A stretch of DNA of 64,000 nt. Origin: Tamarix chinensis. Lineage: Eukaryota > Streptophyta > Magnoliopsida > Caryophyllales > Tamaricaceae. Both the position numbers and the translations under genes were made by a program. Numbering within the stretch: the first letter of the stretch is position 1; each line of letters begins with the position of its first letter. Location: contig CM060177.1 in NCBI GenBank assembly GCA_030549775.1, positions 94,112,236 to 94,176,235 on the forward strand, read 5' to 3'. This document shows, one piece after another, positions 1 to 14,100 of the stretch. A model generated the notes under the pieces. That model ran no database searches, had not been told where the DNA came from, and was given only the letters and a program-made list of their open reading frames with translations.

Positions 1-63
1 AACTCTGAGTTTTGAGATCTAATCACACATGTCAATTGAGCCTCTAGAAAAACCATAATAATC

Positions 64-303
64 TAGTCATGTTTAAACGAGTAAAAACGGCTCAATTAAT
101 AAACAAGTTAAATAGTTAAAAGAGAGTCGAGTCAAGCACAAATTTACACAGTTGATTTGGCTTTGTTTATCTCAAATGAGCCAAGTAGCTCACAAGTCTT
201 GTACGAGTTGTGTTCAAACCTTGTATGGGAGGCCCAAGTAGACCTAAAAAATTTAAACGAGGAGAGCTCGAGCAGAAAGCAACTCGGCTTATTTACAGCC
301 CTA
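64..303. mobile_element. hAT-type MITE, GAGCTCGAG-rich family, in SMC1 intron 12
   Basis: Ends in TTTACAGCCCTA. The interior alternates motifs such as GAGTCGAG and GAGCTCGAGC, as in the copies at 10,342 and 11,793. The left end is estimated from a weak match to TAG..TGTAAA, and no target duplication could be confirmed. Confidence 0.5.
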
Positions 304-368
304 TGAGAGACTACACTGTTACAAATGTATAAAGCAGGGATATTCCAGTCATGGCAAAAGAAACATAC

Positions 369-577
369 TGATACTTCAGCTTCGCAATCTGATTACTCAA
401 GGAAGCCCTTTTTTCAGTCATTTCTTGTGCAGCAGCAAGCTGGGTTTCTTCATAATCACGGAAGTTTTCAACCCCAATGGACCTACTGAAATCCTTGTAA
501 ATACGGTCTTCAATTTCATTTATCCGTTTCTGCAGCTTTTTGATACCCTCATCTCTCCTTCGATTGGCAGCATCACA
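369..577 (-). CDS. SMC1: SMC1 exon 12 (last exon in window)
   Basis: This is 209 nt, with acceptor TTACAG|TGT. It encodes [20 protein letters not shown], then [20 protein letters not shown] and ends NQIAKLKYQ at the donor TATCA|GTATGT. The family motif RIYKDFS..VGV.NIR is recognisable. The remaining exons (LEYE onward, to the signature motif and Walker B) are outside the window. Confidence 0.94.
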
Positions 578-3500
578 CTGTAATGAGTAAATAAAAAATT
601 TTCCTTCACTCAGGTATCAGTTAAGCCAATGGTAGATTGGTAAATGCTAACAATAAAAATAACTTTCTGTATTGCCTTTTGTTTCTCAGGCTCAATACGC
701 TGAATTTCTAACACAATATTCTCCTTCTCTCTTTCCAGCTTTGAAAGCTTGCCATTTATGTTAACCTGCAACAGGAATCAAATGCATCAAGAAACATAGG
801 GAATAGATAGCAAATACAGCAGGCTCTAGTCTACACATATAAGTAACCCCTTCATTTCCCAGCATTCCCTTCTATTCTTTCTTTTATTAAGACTATAGAT
901 GATCAGTGATTATATTTCCAAATTATATTTATGTGAGTATATTAGACATTTAAGGTAGAGCTGGCAAAAGTTAACCTGACCCGACATAAAGTGAGAAATT
1001 TATCAACCCAACCCGACACTGATCTGAGTATAATTGACCCAACCTGAAAATGTAACCCGACATCAACCTAATTCGATATCAACCTAACGCAACAAGATCA
1101 AATTCGATATTAACCACTTATGATAATAAAAAATTACTATGTTATAAGTTTTACTTATTTTTCTTACTTTTACTATAGACATACTTATTCTCTAATGATA
1201 TTCTAATCTTACCAATTTTTTCACATAAAAACACAACATTAAAGAGACATAATAACAAACAAATAACAATCAATAACAAACTTTTAATAACATGTTTATA
1301 TGAAGTTAAACTTAATGCTTGCTTACAATGTTAATAAGTTAAATTAATTTTAGTAGTCGATGTCCGGTTTGACCCAAATCCGAAGTGATTTGATCCTGGA
1401 ATTGCTCGGCCCATACCCAATCAAACCCACCAAACCTAACAAGACCCAATTCGTTAAGTTAACCCAAACCCATACAATTAAATAGTGGTGCCGTTATAAC
1501 ATATCAGACGCTATTTAGTGATTTTTGAGTCATCTGCTACGCAAAATTACCGATACGTTACGATTTTAAATTTTTACATTTTATCAGCTGATAAATTGGT
1601 ATCATCGATAAATTGAACAATATCAACGATAAATCGATAATTTATTGAGAATTCTCAAATCTATAGAAAAAAGCATGCATGATAATTTCTTTTTATTCAT
1701 TTACTATATATATATTAGATCAAGTTAGTATTTAATTATAATAAAATATCGTTATTTATTACCTTCATATATACTCCAAAATAACATGTTTTTTTTTCCA
1801 GGCAAATTCAAGGTTATTAGAACAATTTAACATATAATGGATCACTTAAATTTGTCTAATATAATATAAAATATTATTTTATTGAAAATTTAAATTCAAA
1901 TAATCAATAAATAATAATTAGAGTATATAGTGAAATAAAAATAAAAATTTACGCCGCAACAACCGCAACACATAATTTATCATTCGCGACACTCTAATAC
2001 CACGACACCGAAGCTGCGATTTTATTACCTACCCAAACTTGACCAATTAAAGTAACCCTAACATGAAATCACCGTAACAAAAGCTTGTTCAACCCAAACC
2101 CAAACCCAACCCGATAAGTTAACTCAAATAACCCAAACCGAACTAGCAAAACCCAAACCCGACCCAACCAAGTAAATTTACTCGATACAATATGAAACTA
2201 TACCACCCCGAACCCATAATGACAAGACCCAAACCATAACAAATTCGTTAAACCTAGCTAGCCTAACCCAATTGTCACCTCTAGTTTTAGGTATCCTATT
2301 TCCTTAATTTTATCATTTCTTAATCTGTGTGATTGAGCTAAATGTCACTTATTTATGAAATAAAGGTAGTAGTTGGCAACAAGGGAATAAAAAGGATAAA
2401 CTCTATATAATGTACCTTGACATTTAGCCTAATATTTTTCCATACCCTATGTTTTAAAAGAATGGTACCTACACATTTCAAATTAGTTTCAATTGAATAT
2501 CCAAATAGTAAAAATAAACCACATTTGTAATTTCATCTAGATACCTAAGTGAAATTATTGAAAATACAAGATACCCGAAAAATATTAGTTCACATAACAA
2601 GTACCTAAATGAAATTTATCCAAAAAGAAAAACAACTCTATAATACTTCAAACCACAAAACCCATCAACATAAACAGCTTAGACACACTGGTGCAAAACA
2701 AAATACCTTGCGGTACCATACTGATGCAATATGCCCTTTTACACAAAACAGACTGGCATTGAGTGTTGATTTGAAGCTGCTACTGACACTCAAAAAACTC
2801 AAGCATCAGCAACAGCAGCATCGCCACTCTGGTTTTGTGATGCAACATCATCCTATCACCTCAAATTGTCTCAATAAGAGGATGGTATAAATATATGCCC
2901 ATCATCTCCGGTTATATGACCTAAATGAAATTCTTAAGTTTCAAATCCTTTGATACCTACCTTCATCTCTCAATAACTACAAAAATATTGTGATCACTTG
3001 AGGTGCATTTGGAAATCTATATTATTAATTTCAAAATGTGAGATATTACTTTTTAAAAATTTTCCAAACCACCCCTACTTCTTATCTCAAATTACTATAA
3101 AGTAACTTCAAACAAATAAATTAAAATAAAAGCACATACTCAAAGGTGTCAATATACATAACTTCAAATCAGATTCAGATGAGATATTAATTTAACAAGC
3201 AAGCTCTCAAATGGACAAAAATGGTAAGCAACAATTACTATGGTTCTGTTTCGGTAAGCAACTAAGGTGTATACCGCAAAAGATGTAATTTGAGGCATTC
3301 CAAAATAAAATATGAAATGTGAGGACTGAAATATGAGGCAGTAGTAGTTATTACCTTTCTGAAGTAATTTCTAAATTCTTTTTTTATATTTATATGTGCT
3401 CCACCAAAAGGGCGCTTAAAAGAACTTGCCAAGAGGGTCATAGCTCCCTTCCTCAATCAAACCCACCCAACCAACCATGCTGGCTATCAAATCCTAGCCA

Positions 3501-5110
3501 TTCTTTATCACTCAAATCCATTTCTAGCTGGAATAAGAATTTTTTTTTTATAATGGGGCCATTCCACTTAAGGCAAAACTGCAGTGTCACAGAGTTTATG
3601 TACTGAAACCAGTAGCAACAAGCTAAATTAGGCAGTACCTCCTCACTCTAGTGTGTCTAGCCCCAGTGAGCTAGAAAAGAACTGCAAATTGATATATTCT
3701 CAAAGAACCATTCTTTTTTTACCTCTTCAATTTCTGCATACTTCTTCTTCTTGTCAAGACCACTAATTTTTCCATGTATCTCAGACTCTTTAAGGTGCAA
3801 ATCTCTCGGTGATCCAAGGGATTCAAATTCTGATTCAAGCTGCTCCCTTCTTCGCTTAAGACCTAAAAAGACGCAAAGGTTACAATTAAATCAGAATAAA
3901 AGACAATATGCAGCTCCCACATACAAACCTTCTATTTTCTTATCATCCCATCTGTTTGACCTAGCTTCTATCCCACCAGTCGTGCCACCGGTCATGGTAC
4001 CAGATTTGGTAAGCAGAATTCCATCAACAGTTACAACTAGTAAAAACAAAATGTCAGTCAAAATCTCTAAAAGAAAGCTGCAAAATTTAACCAGTAAATC
4101 AAAGAAAATACATACGGATACAAATTCTTAATTAGATGAGAGAAATACACCTTTAAATCTCTCCCCTGTCCAGCTAAGTTTTTTTGCTTCCTCCAAATTG
4201 TCACACACCAAGGCATTGCCAACAGCAAAAAGGACAGCCTTTTCCAAGACTCGGTCAAACTTGTGGTCGTTAAGAATAACAATTTGGAGCAAGCAACTCA
4301 GTTCTTGCTAACAACTTTAATCTATTGTAACTAGCTTATTAACACTCTTTTCAATAAATAATACGTATAATATTTAAAATATGACAGATGAATTTTACAG
4401 TCATTCTATTTGAAACAATCACCTGTAAGAGGAAATATAATAACACAAAAATCATCACATACCAAAAAAAAAAATTAAAAATTTATCAAAGAAACTATAT
4501 CCGGCAAATTTGAATAACAAAGATATCATTCACCAAATTTTAACAAATAAGATCCACGAAATCAAGTAACAAAACTCTACCGTTCATTTATTAATCCTAT
4601 AATATCTACACAAAATACGAAGATGTTTATCATACAAGATAGTTAAGAGAAAAAAGGGGGGGAGTAGTGTCATTAATCAGCTCCATAGCATCCTCTATAT
4701 TAAGAATAAAAAGAGTGGAAATTAAAGTTAATCAGTTTACTGTACAAGTCAATTTATTACGAAAACATTATATAGGTCAAACAAATAAAAAAATTACATT
4801 GTAGTCAATAAATTACTTTTTACATAAAATCTTGCAAAGAAATATGAACAAATTTTTTCAAGTTCGTGATTTGTATATTCCCATAACAGACTTATAAGTT
4901 GTAAATTAGGTAACACATGGAAATTCAAACAAAAATTTATGATTCATGATTTTTATACCCATTAGAGATGTATAAGTAATAAATCATGTAACACAATTTT
5001 TATATTTATTCAATTCGATGACTATTGCTTTAAAAATACGTGCAAATTACTTATATTTTACTACCATGAAATCAAACTATAGAACTGAGTTTTGAATTAA
5101 TTAATTAATC

Positions 5111-5150
<40 letters not shown>

Positions 5151-8100
5151 TGGCGAGCTATGGATTAAAATAAAATATTGAAAAGTGTGATCATGGTGGA
5201 CCTCTAAATTATTTGACATTAAAATGAAATAAATAATTAAAAAAAGATTAAATCATTTTAAAAAAAGGTATATTCTAAGATTTTTTTTTTACTGCTCTTA
5301 GTATAGATCAATTCAAGAACACCAGGATAAAATCCAAAACCCATTCATTTGCATCTCTTTCCTCTCTTGATAGATGGCATCTTTGACACTGAATCTGATT
5401 TTCAATGCACTTTACTGCTCAATCAGCTTCATTTATATATCCCCATCAAATATATACATCATTATCGCATTCAGGCATCTTTCTTTTGCAACCCAATAAA
5501 ACACCCCTTCAAACAGCACAATTATATCAACAAAGAATATAGAAAAAGTTGTACATGTGTGTGTGTGTGTGTGTGCGTGTGGAGAGAGAAGGAGAGAGAG
5601 CATACAGACTAGACACAGAAAGGATATTGTATAACATCATATATATATCCCCATCAAATATATACATCATTATCGCATTCAGGCATCTTTCTTTTGCAAC
5701 CCAATAAAACACCCCTTCAAACAGCACAATTATATCAACAAAGAATATAGAAAAAGTTGTACATGTGTGTGTGTGTGTGTGCGCGTGTGGAGAGAGAAGG
5801 AGAGAGAGCATACAGACTAGACACAGAAAGGATATTGTATAACATCATAAACCAACTTGGCTGTGCCGCCCAATGTCCTCAACCTCTCTATAACTGGCTT
5901 GACACGTACTGATTGAAGTGGTATGAATGTCTGAGGCGGCAGCCTCTGATCTTTAAGATACTGAAAAGCAACAACAAAATGGTGAGAATGTTATCTTATT
6001 GATGTGTTTGTGATGGCAAATCTCCTTCAACAATACCTTTATCAAATTACACTAAATAACTACATTTGCAGAAAACTAAACCAAGAAAAACTCCAGAAGA
6101 AGCAAGTATATCAAAGGGTTTAGAATCAGAAGTAATACAGGCTGATGAAGCATCAGGCAAACAAATTAGACAAAGAAGCAAGTTAAAATTTCCCAACCAT
6201 TCATTCCACCTTCAGTCTGTAACTTAGAGAAGGAATGAACTGGAAAATAGCTGAATAAAGATCCCAGACAGGATGGACTTTGCAGATACTATACAAGCTT
6301 TGTCAGTCAAATCCCCTTAATTAAAGGCAAACATCCATACGGTCAACAAAAATTTGCACAAGGTCAGTGTGTAACTGAAACGACACTGTTGAAATGTATG
6401 CATCATCATACATGATTTTGCTCTGGAAAAAAAAAAGAAGAAAGAAAAAAGAGGGGCAGAATAATCCTTAAGTGGTGCACCTGACAAAGATCAGTTGACA
6501 GGAGAAACCATGAGATTGAATGGGCATCAGACAATAACCCAAAAAATCCACCAACAAGGAAGCAGGATTTGCTCAGAGCCAGGGGACATAAATTTGGGAA
6601 GGAAATAATAGATTTGAGAAGGCTACGAACAGAGTGATCAGATAATTGTTGGCTACTAATATTCAGAAGTAACACGCACAAATAAATATCAAACAAAACT
6701 CATATAGCTGATCGCAACTGTCTCTGACTTGCTGCTTCATATAAGAACCATCAACAACAATCCATGGCATGGAAAACCACATCTAACAACACAGCATATG
6801 GCCTAAAAATTTTACATACCTGTATAGCACCTAGTCGTGAACATGCAACTGCAAGTCATTCAATCCAAATATCAAATATCACTGTTGCTATTAGAGTTAA
6901 CTACTTGACTGATTGCACTAAGAACTTGATAACATCAAGGATGGGTTTGAAATTGAAATGGTGCACAAAGGCAAACCCAGGTGGTAAGCATATCCATTCA
7001 CTAAAACATCTGTACATTATGAAGAGATGGAAATTTCGGAAGCACCTCCTAATACAACTTCCATTGTTTAAATTGATGAATACAAGCATGGATGCTCCCG
7101 AATTATATCATGTGAATTCCAAAGAAAAATATAAAATGCTAAGTACCCATAACTTAAATTCCAGAACCAATCTACCAAAGCACTTTCCTTTTTCTTTTCT
7201 TTTTGTAGCTGCATGATGGGAGGAGGATGCAGTAACAAAAATACAGGATGATGATGGGCTCAATTTCCCTGATTCAAACAATCAATAAAGGATCGAGTAA
7301 TAATGGAGAAAGAAAAAAAAAAAAAAAACATAAGAAGAGAGTAAGGCAGGAATATTGATATTTCAGCAATGCAAGAAGATATCCAAATATTCTAGTATCT
7401 GGTCCTCCCTTAATTCCCGAAATGAGATGTGCCCACTTCATTGCCTTCCTTCCCCTTTTACTCCCCAAAAGATATTACAGAACAAACAACTCTATGACTC
7501 AGCACGATTCACAACAACTGCTCAGTGCTCATGGCTAGACAAGAGGAATAAAGACCCAATAGATAAATAACAGAATCACAGATATTCTTCACGAAACCAT
7601 AATCCTGCTGCCGGCACAGCATCCCCAAATACTGTGCTGCTACTCACTCAGCTGACCCCTTTCCCTCCTCAGATACATGTAACGGACGAAGGGCTCAGAA
7701 GAAAATAGTAAGAAATTTCTACATAACAAATTATCAATCCATCTCCAGACAACCGTGTATGCTTTATACAGACTCAGGAGTCAATATTACATATGCCTTG
7801 CTAGCCATATCTCAAATGATTTTAATCATCACATATGCGACTAATCAAAATGATCTATTGGATTACTCATGAGTCATATATCCAACTATTCGAAAGGATA
7901 CTCATGAATCACACGTCAGCTGACATGGATTCAGCACATACAAAAGGACCAGAAACACACAAAAAAAATGCATAAATTCAGTAAAAACAGTTAATACAAA
8001 CACTTGCATCTACATTACTGGCATAAGAAAGTAACTCCAGACAACAGCAACTCAGAACTTTTAAACTTTTAAATGCTTAATTCATATAAGTACTAATCAC

Positions 8101-11100
8101 TGAGGGGAAAACTATGAACACTGTAGATTAAAGTGAATATTGTATAATCAATTCTGATATCCTTGACTCACTTTTAAATCAGCATCTTTCTTCAACAAAT
8201 CAGGATGAAGAGCAATAAATTTATTCCTTGCTAATTTAGATGCAAAACCAGACAGCAGATACCTTGATGCATTCTTTTCCTGTAAGTTCGTCCTCAACCA
8301 CCACTGCATCCATAAATTTACCCATAGCAACAGTGACAGCCAAGTTATACTTTTTCTGTGTTGGCCGACACAGATCAGTCATCCTTCCATGGACTCCGGG
8401 ATATAAACGCTTCAAAGTATCAACTGTCTGAGACAGCCTGGCATCCCTTTCATTATCATGCCTATCAGCCTTCAGTTCACGTAACTGGTTATCTAACTCG
8501 CTGATCTTCATCTTCAAAGATTCGTATCTATTCCTGCACAAATAATTCAGAGGAAGGAAGTAGTGTTGGAGCAGCATAACATTGTTAATAAAAGAAAATC
8601 AAAACCATAAGAGACGGGAAGGGTAATAGCAAGGAAGGATCCGAGGTAAAGAAAGCTGACATTACAGAAACAGGAAGGAACTAACCGTGAAGCTTGATGT
8701 GTACTCCGCATCTCCTCCTGTTCCCTTCTCAGTTCATTTATCTCTTCCTCATTCTTTTTTGATGACTCTTGACATCTGATAAGCCTAGCACGCAAGTCCT
8801 CCTCTTGGGAATTCAGTTCTTCCAATCGGTTTTTTAGCTGATAAAGGTTTTGTTCCAGATTCTTTTGAGCTTCAATCTGAACACGTTGTTGCCTATCTAA
8901 AACCTCCTTTTCATCCCTCAGTTTCAGTGTTTTCTTTGCAGCCTCCTCTTTGCTGCAGCATGTCAGTTTCTAATAATTCAGATACTAATATCGTAAGATG
9001 TTCTTCAATTGAACAAACAACCCAAGAAAAATATAAAAAGTTGACAAAAGGACCAGATTCAATTATCTAACATCTTGAACCACAAAGGGATTAGAGGAAT
9101 GAAACAGTGATGGACCCTATGGAAAGAGACGATGCTTAGTTGGAATATAGATATGTAGGGAAACCCCAATTTAAAGAGAGGACATGTGCAAGAATAGAAA
9201 AGCATGATATCTAATGCAGGGTAAACAAAGACGTAAAATGGATGATTTTCGAAAAAGTTTTCTTCAATTTAAATAAACTATATAAGAGGTGTAAAATATG
9301 GGGATTTCTTTTTCACCCCATTACCCTCGTACTAAACAAGCACCTAGTCTTATCATACAAAAACTCACCTTCTTTATCTGAACTCAAGTCCCCAAATATG
9401 ACAAACAGCCATCACTACTAGCTAGATGAAACCTAAAACAATAAAAGATAAGCTTATATCTCAATATATGATAATAATAAATCCACTTTAATAGTAAATC
9501 TAAATAATATCTAAACACTACTAGGTCTATTAAGCTTTTGAGTCTATGAAAGGAAGCATATTGAATTTGAACCTAGGTCTTCCTAGCAATAGTTTGCCAA
9601 TGGAATACAACGATGGACACTATGGCTATGAAGCACCTAGGCTGCATCAACAACAGCAGCTGAAAACATTTAATAAAAGTAATGGGAAACAGGTGTGGTA
9701 TTTAGTGTCTGATGCTGCAGCAATTACACAAGATTACTGTAATGGAGATTGTTATGAGACAAGATTTAGAAGACAACTTGTATTTCTCTTATTAGCTTAG
9801 AGATATGAGTGTGTGTGTACACACAATTCTGTAGGTACTAAAATAGGAAGTAAATCAATTACCTATTCCAGAAATAATTCCTAAAATTAAGCTATTCTAA
9901 TTTGATTAATAATATATATTTACACCCTAAAATTATGGCATTTAACAATCCTTAATTATAGCCACTAATCTTGTAACACTTCCCCTCAAGGTGGAGCATA
10001 GATGTCAATCATGTCCATCTTGTTACAGATATAGGACACTTGAGCTCCTTTAAGAGCCTTTATGAAGATGATTCCTAACTGCTATTCGGCCTTTACATGA
10101 GATGTAGAGCATACAATTATATGCAATATCGGCCGATATTTATTGGATTTTGAGTCAATCAATACGCGAAATTGGCAATACACAACTATTTTAGAATTTC
10201 ATATATTTATCAGCAATATATGGATTATTGGCCAATATTTGCAAATATTTTGCTGTTATTTACATGTATTTGCTAATATTTGTTGTAAAAAAATTAAAAA
10301 TAAAAACACATGGCAACAACCCTGAAATATAAAATATCAACTAGGGTTGTTAATGAATAGAGTCGGTTCGCAAGTTTTTTAGGTTCAACTTGTTTATTTA
10401 GTTAAATGAGCCTAAAAATAAGGCTCGAGCTCAGCTCGTTTAATAAAAAAGTCGAGCTTGAGCATAAAACATTTGAGCTCGAGTTCGTTTATAATAAAAA
10501 AGCTTGTGAGCTTGACTTGTTTACCACAAAAGCTCACGAGCCGACTTGGCTCAACTTGTTTATAAATAAGTCAAGCTTGAGCTTCATTTTTAGGCTCATT
10601 TATTAAATGAGCTCAAGCCCACCCCCGCTCTTTAACGACCCTATTTGCAACACCCCGATACCGCGGCATCACGACTGCAACCGCAACCACAATTTTATTG
10701 CTTAATGTAGACATAATGTTCTATTGAATTTTCTCACGAATAAGGTCACAATCTATTACAATATGTTTCATGCGTTTGTGAAAAACAGGATTTGAGGCTA
10801 TATATAATGCAACCTGATTATCGCACCATAACCTTGCTGGAAGATACCTTAAAACCAACTTCAACCAAGAGTTGAAAGATCCACATGACTTCACACGCCG
10901 CTTGTGCCATTGCTCTATACTCAGATTCTACGCCAGATCATGACACCGCACTTTGCTTCTTACTCCTCCATGAAATCAAATTACCACCAACAAAAATGCA
11001 ATATCTAGTGGTGGACCTTCAATCAATCTTGGAACTTGCCTAGTCCACATCAAGAAACACTTTATATTCCTAGGACCATGATTTTGATACAATATCCCTC

Positions 11101-14100
11101 GTTCAAGAGCTCCTTTCAAGTAACACAAGATTTGTTCTAAGGTTGCCCGACGATATACTGTAAGAGAGGACATAAATTGACTTAAAACACTAAGTAAGAA
11201 ATATCAGGACGAGTCACTGTGAGATGGTTCAACTTTCCAACTAATCTTCTATATTATCCAAGATATGGAAAAGCATCTCCATTCTTTGTGAATTGTTGGC
11301 TAGGGACCATTGGAGTACTGCATGGTTTGGCTCCCAGTTTACCCGTTTCTGATAAAAGAACCAGCACATACTTCCTCTAAGACAGGAAAATACCCTTTTT
11401 AATTCTTACCACCACAATCTCAAAAATATAATTAAGGCTCCCTAAATCTTTGGCTTTCAATTTGCTTTGTATGAAAGATTTCCATGATGAAATTCCTTGC
11501 ATGCCACTCCCATTGATAACAATATCAATAACATATACAACATGAAAAATTAAGCCAAATCTAGATTGCTTATAAAAAACCGCCTAATCATATTTGCTCT
11601 TCCTCATCCCAAAAGTCTATTATTGGACAGAATTTTCCAAACCTTTGTTTCAAGCCATACAATAATTTGCAAAAACAAAAAAGTCCCCCAAACTCCCCCT
11701 GTACAACAAATCCGAGTGGTTGCTCCATATTAACCTCCTCTTGGAGATCCCCATTAAGGAAAGAATTTTTAATATCAAGCTAGAAAAGTGGCTACGACTG
11801 TAAATGAGCTAAGTCAAGCTAAACACCCCTAAACTCACGCTCAAGCTCAACTCATTTAATAAAGGAGCCTGAAATAATACTCGAGTTCTACTCATTTCAC
11901 TAAATAAACGAGCCAAACAGAGTTTTTAACAAGCTGAGCTCATGAGCCTAAGTTATAAATGAGTCGAGCTGAACTTTTTTGGACTCAGGCTCGGCTTGTA
12001 TAATAAACAATAACAAAAGTGAGGCTTGAACTTAACTCATTCAGCTAGCCGAACCAAACTTTTAACGAGCCAAAACGGATTATTAATAGCCCTAAAAGTT
12101 AGCCAATCAAAAATAGTTGCTAGATAAATAAATAATCAAATCAAAGCTAATTTTGCCATAGGGGAGAAATTATCATAATATTTCACTCCATATGCTTGAG
12201 CATAGCCTTTGGCCACATTATTCCATAAAAATTAAATTTTACAACAAAGACCCACTTGCAGCTAACAACTTTCTTACTAGTAGGTAAATCAACCAGATCC
12301 CAAGTATCGTTCGCTATCAAGGCATGCATGTCCTCAATAATGGCCTCATGCCCCCTAGTATGAGAAAGGGCCTAGTGAACAGATTTTTCGAATTGCTACT
12401 AAATCAAGGGAGGCGACAAACAAATGAGAGGCAGCGGACACACAATCATATGTAACATAAGAGGAAGTTGGATAAGCACGTTGATGTTTACCTTTCGAAC
12501 AGCAATAGGTAAGTCAACTTGTTGTGGGATCCAATGACGAAGAAGAAATTGGTGACGGACTTGCCACAGAAGGAGTGAATCGTTGAGAAAAGACTTTAGT
12601 AATACGTGTTTTTGGTGGAAGCATACAACAAAATATTGGCTGATACGATACGATACGTATCAGCCAAGACGTATCGAATTTTGGTCTCACCGATACGATA
12701 TATCGTCAATACACAATAGAAAAAAAATCCTCCATATATTGCTAATATTTCCAAATATTGACTGATACTAACCGATATACGACCGATGTTTGCCATATTT
12801 GTCGTTTAAAATAAAGAAAATTAACACTGCAATAACCGTAACAAATAAAATATCTTCCACAATACCCTGAGACTACAATGCCACAATCACAACTAAAATC
12901 ATGCCTCTGACTGTAGTTTTATTGCCTGGATGGAAGTGGAGGTAGCTCAACAACACTAGAAGTTGGCGACATAAGATACTAGAAGATCCTCCGCCTCCTA
13001 AGGATGCACAGGTGTGAAGGGGGTGGTAAAGAGGAGGAGATATTCATGGAAAGTGACATCAACTAACACAAGATACCTATTTAAGACAAGGAAAAATACC
13101 TACACCCTTTCCGAAGACGAGAGCATCCCAACTCCTAAGAAGATACATTTTAATGAATTGGGGTCCAATTTGGAAATCTATGGGCAAACATCAAGAAAAA
13201 AGCAAAAGACCATCCAAAGATATAAAGTTCCACAAGGAACATAGATCTATTAGGGAACAAAAGCTGACAAGGAATTTAGCCATTTAGAACAGTGGAGGAC
13301 ACGCAAATTAATCAAGAAGCATATAACGGACACAATATCTGCCCAAAACTATTTAGGTACATGTGTTTGAAGTAGTTTCAAGTAGATGTCTATTTTTTCT
13401 CTCCCTACTCCATTGTAAGATGAAGTGTAAATACATGAAGATTGATGGAGAATCCCATTATGTGCCACGTACGTACAGAAAGAATCAAAGAAATATTCTA
13501 TGGCAATATCACTTCGTAATGTTTGGACAAACACACCAAACTAGGTTTTTTATTTTGGCACAAAAAACTTGGAAATGTGAAAGCAACTCAGATCGAAATT
13601 TCATTAACTAAAGCCAAGTTATACGATATCCAATCTTAGACAAAATGGGACAAGGTCCTCAAACATCAAACCACACTAGTTCAAAGCATGACTAGCCCTT
13701 TTATGGATTCGAAAATTAGACAAGACATGATGATGTTTAGCAAATTAACACGACTCACATTCTTTACATTAAGAAACTAAGGGCGTGACTTCTTGAGCAT
13801 AGGTAAAGATGGAGATAAAGCACTAGAACATGAAATGGTTCAGAGTATTTGGGTATCCAAAATTTACATGCCTCCTGATTCTTGCCCTTTACCAATAAAT
13901 TTTTTCGTCCTGAAGCAAACAATGATTAAGGAAGAATAAGATAAAACAATTAAGCGCAAAAAGTGAGTTTGCTTACAAATACCAAGTTAAATGAAAATTT
14001 TGGTAAATTTAATACAGATGACAATGAAAGTGTTGGGGTGGCATTGACAATGCCAGATCCAAGGACGAAAGAGGTACAAACCACTGCTAGAGGTAGCAAT

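Larger units (their letters stand above)
10730..13960 (-). pseudogene. Copia pol remnant (reverse transcriptase to RNase H), interrupted
   Basis: Read on the minus strand, fragments resemble copia pol: [20 protein letters not shown] near 12,200-12,350 (start of the reverse transcriptase) and [20 protein letters not shown] near 11,090-11,150 (the RNase H side). Many stops and frameshifts are present, and a MITE and a dispersed repeat split it. Non-functional. Confidence 0.7.

Noticed and set aside
4067..4282. 71-codon minus-strand open frame across exon 8
   Set aside because: It is the +1-shifted frame of SMC1 exon 8. It matches what an AC or AG acceptor would give, and it meets a stop when joined to exon 9.
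5555..5582. TG/GA repeats as a CRISPR-like or regulatory array
   Set aside because: Simple microsatellite, duplicated as part of the 208-bp event. CRISPR arrays are not expected in a plant genome.
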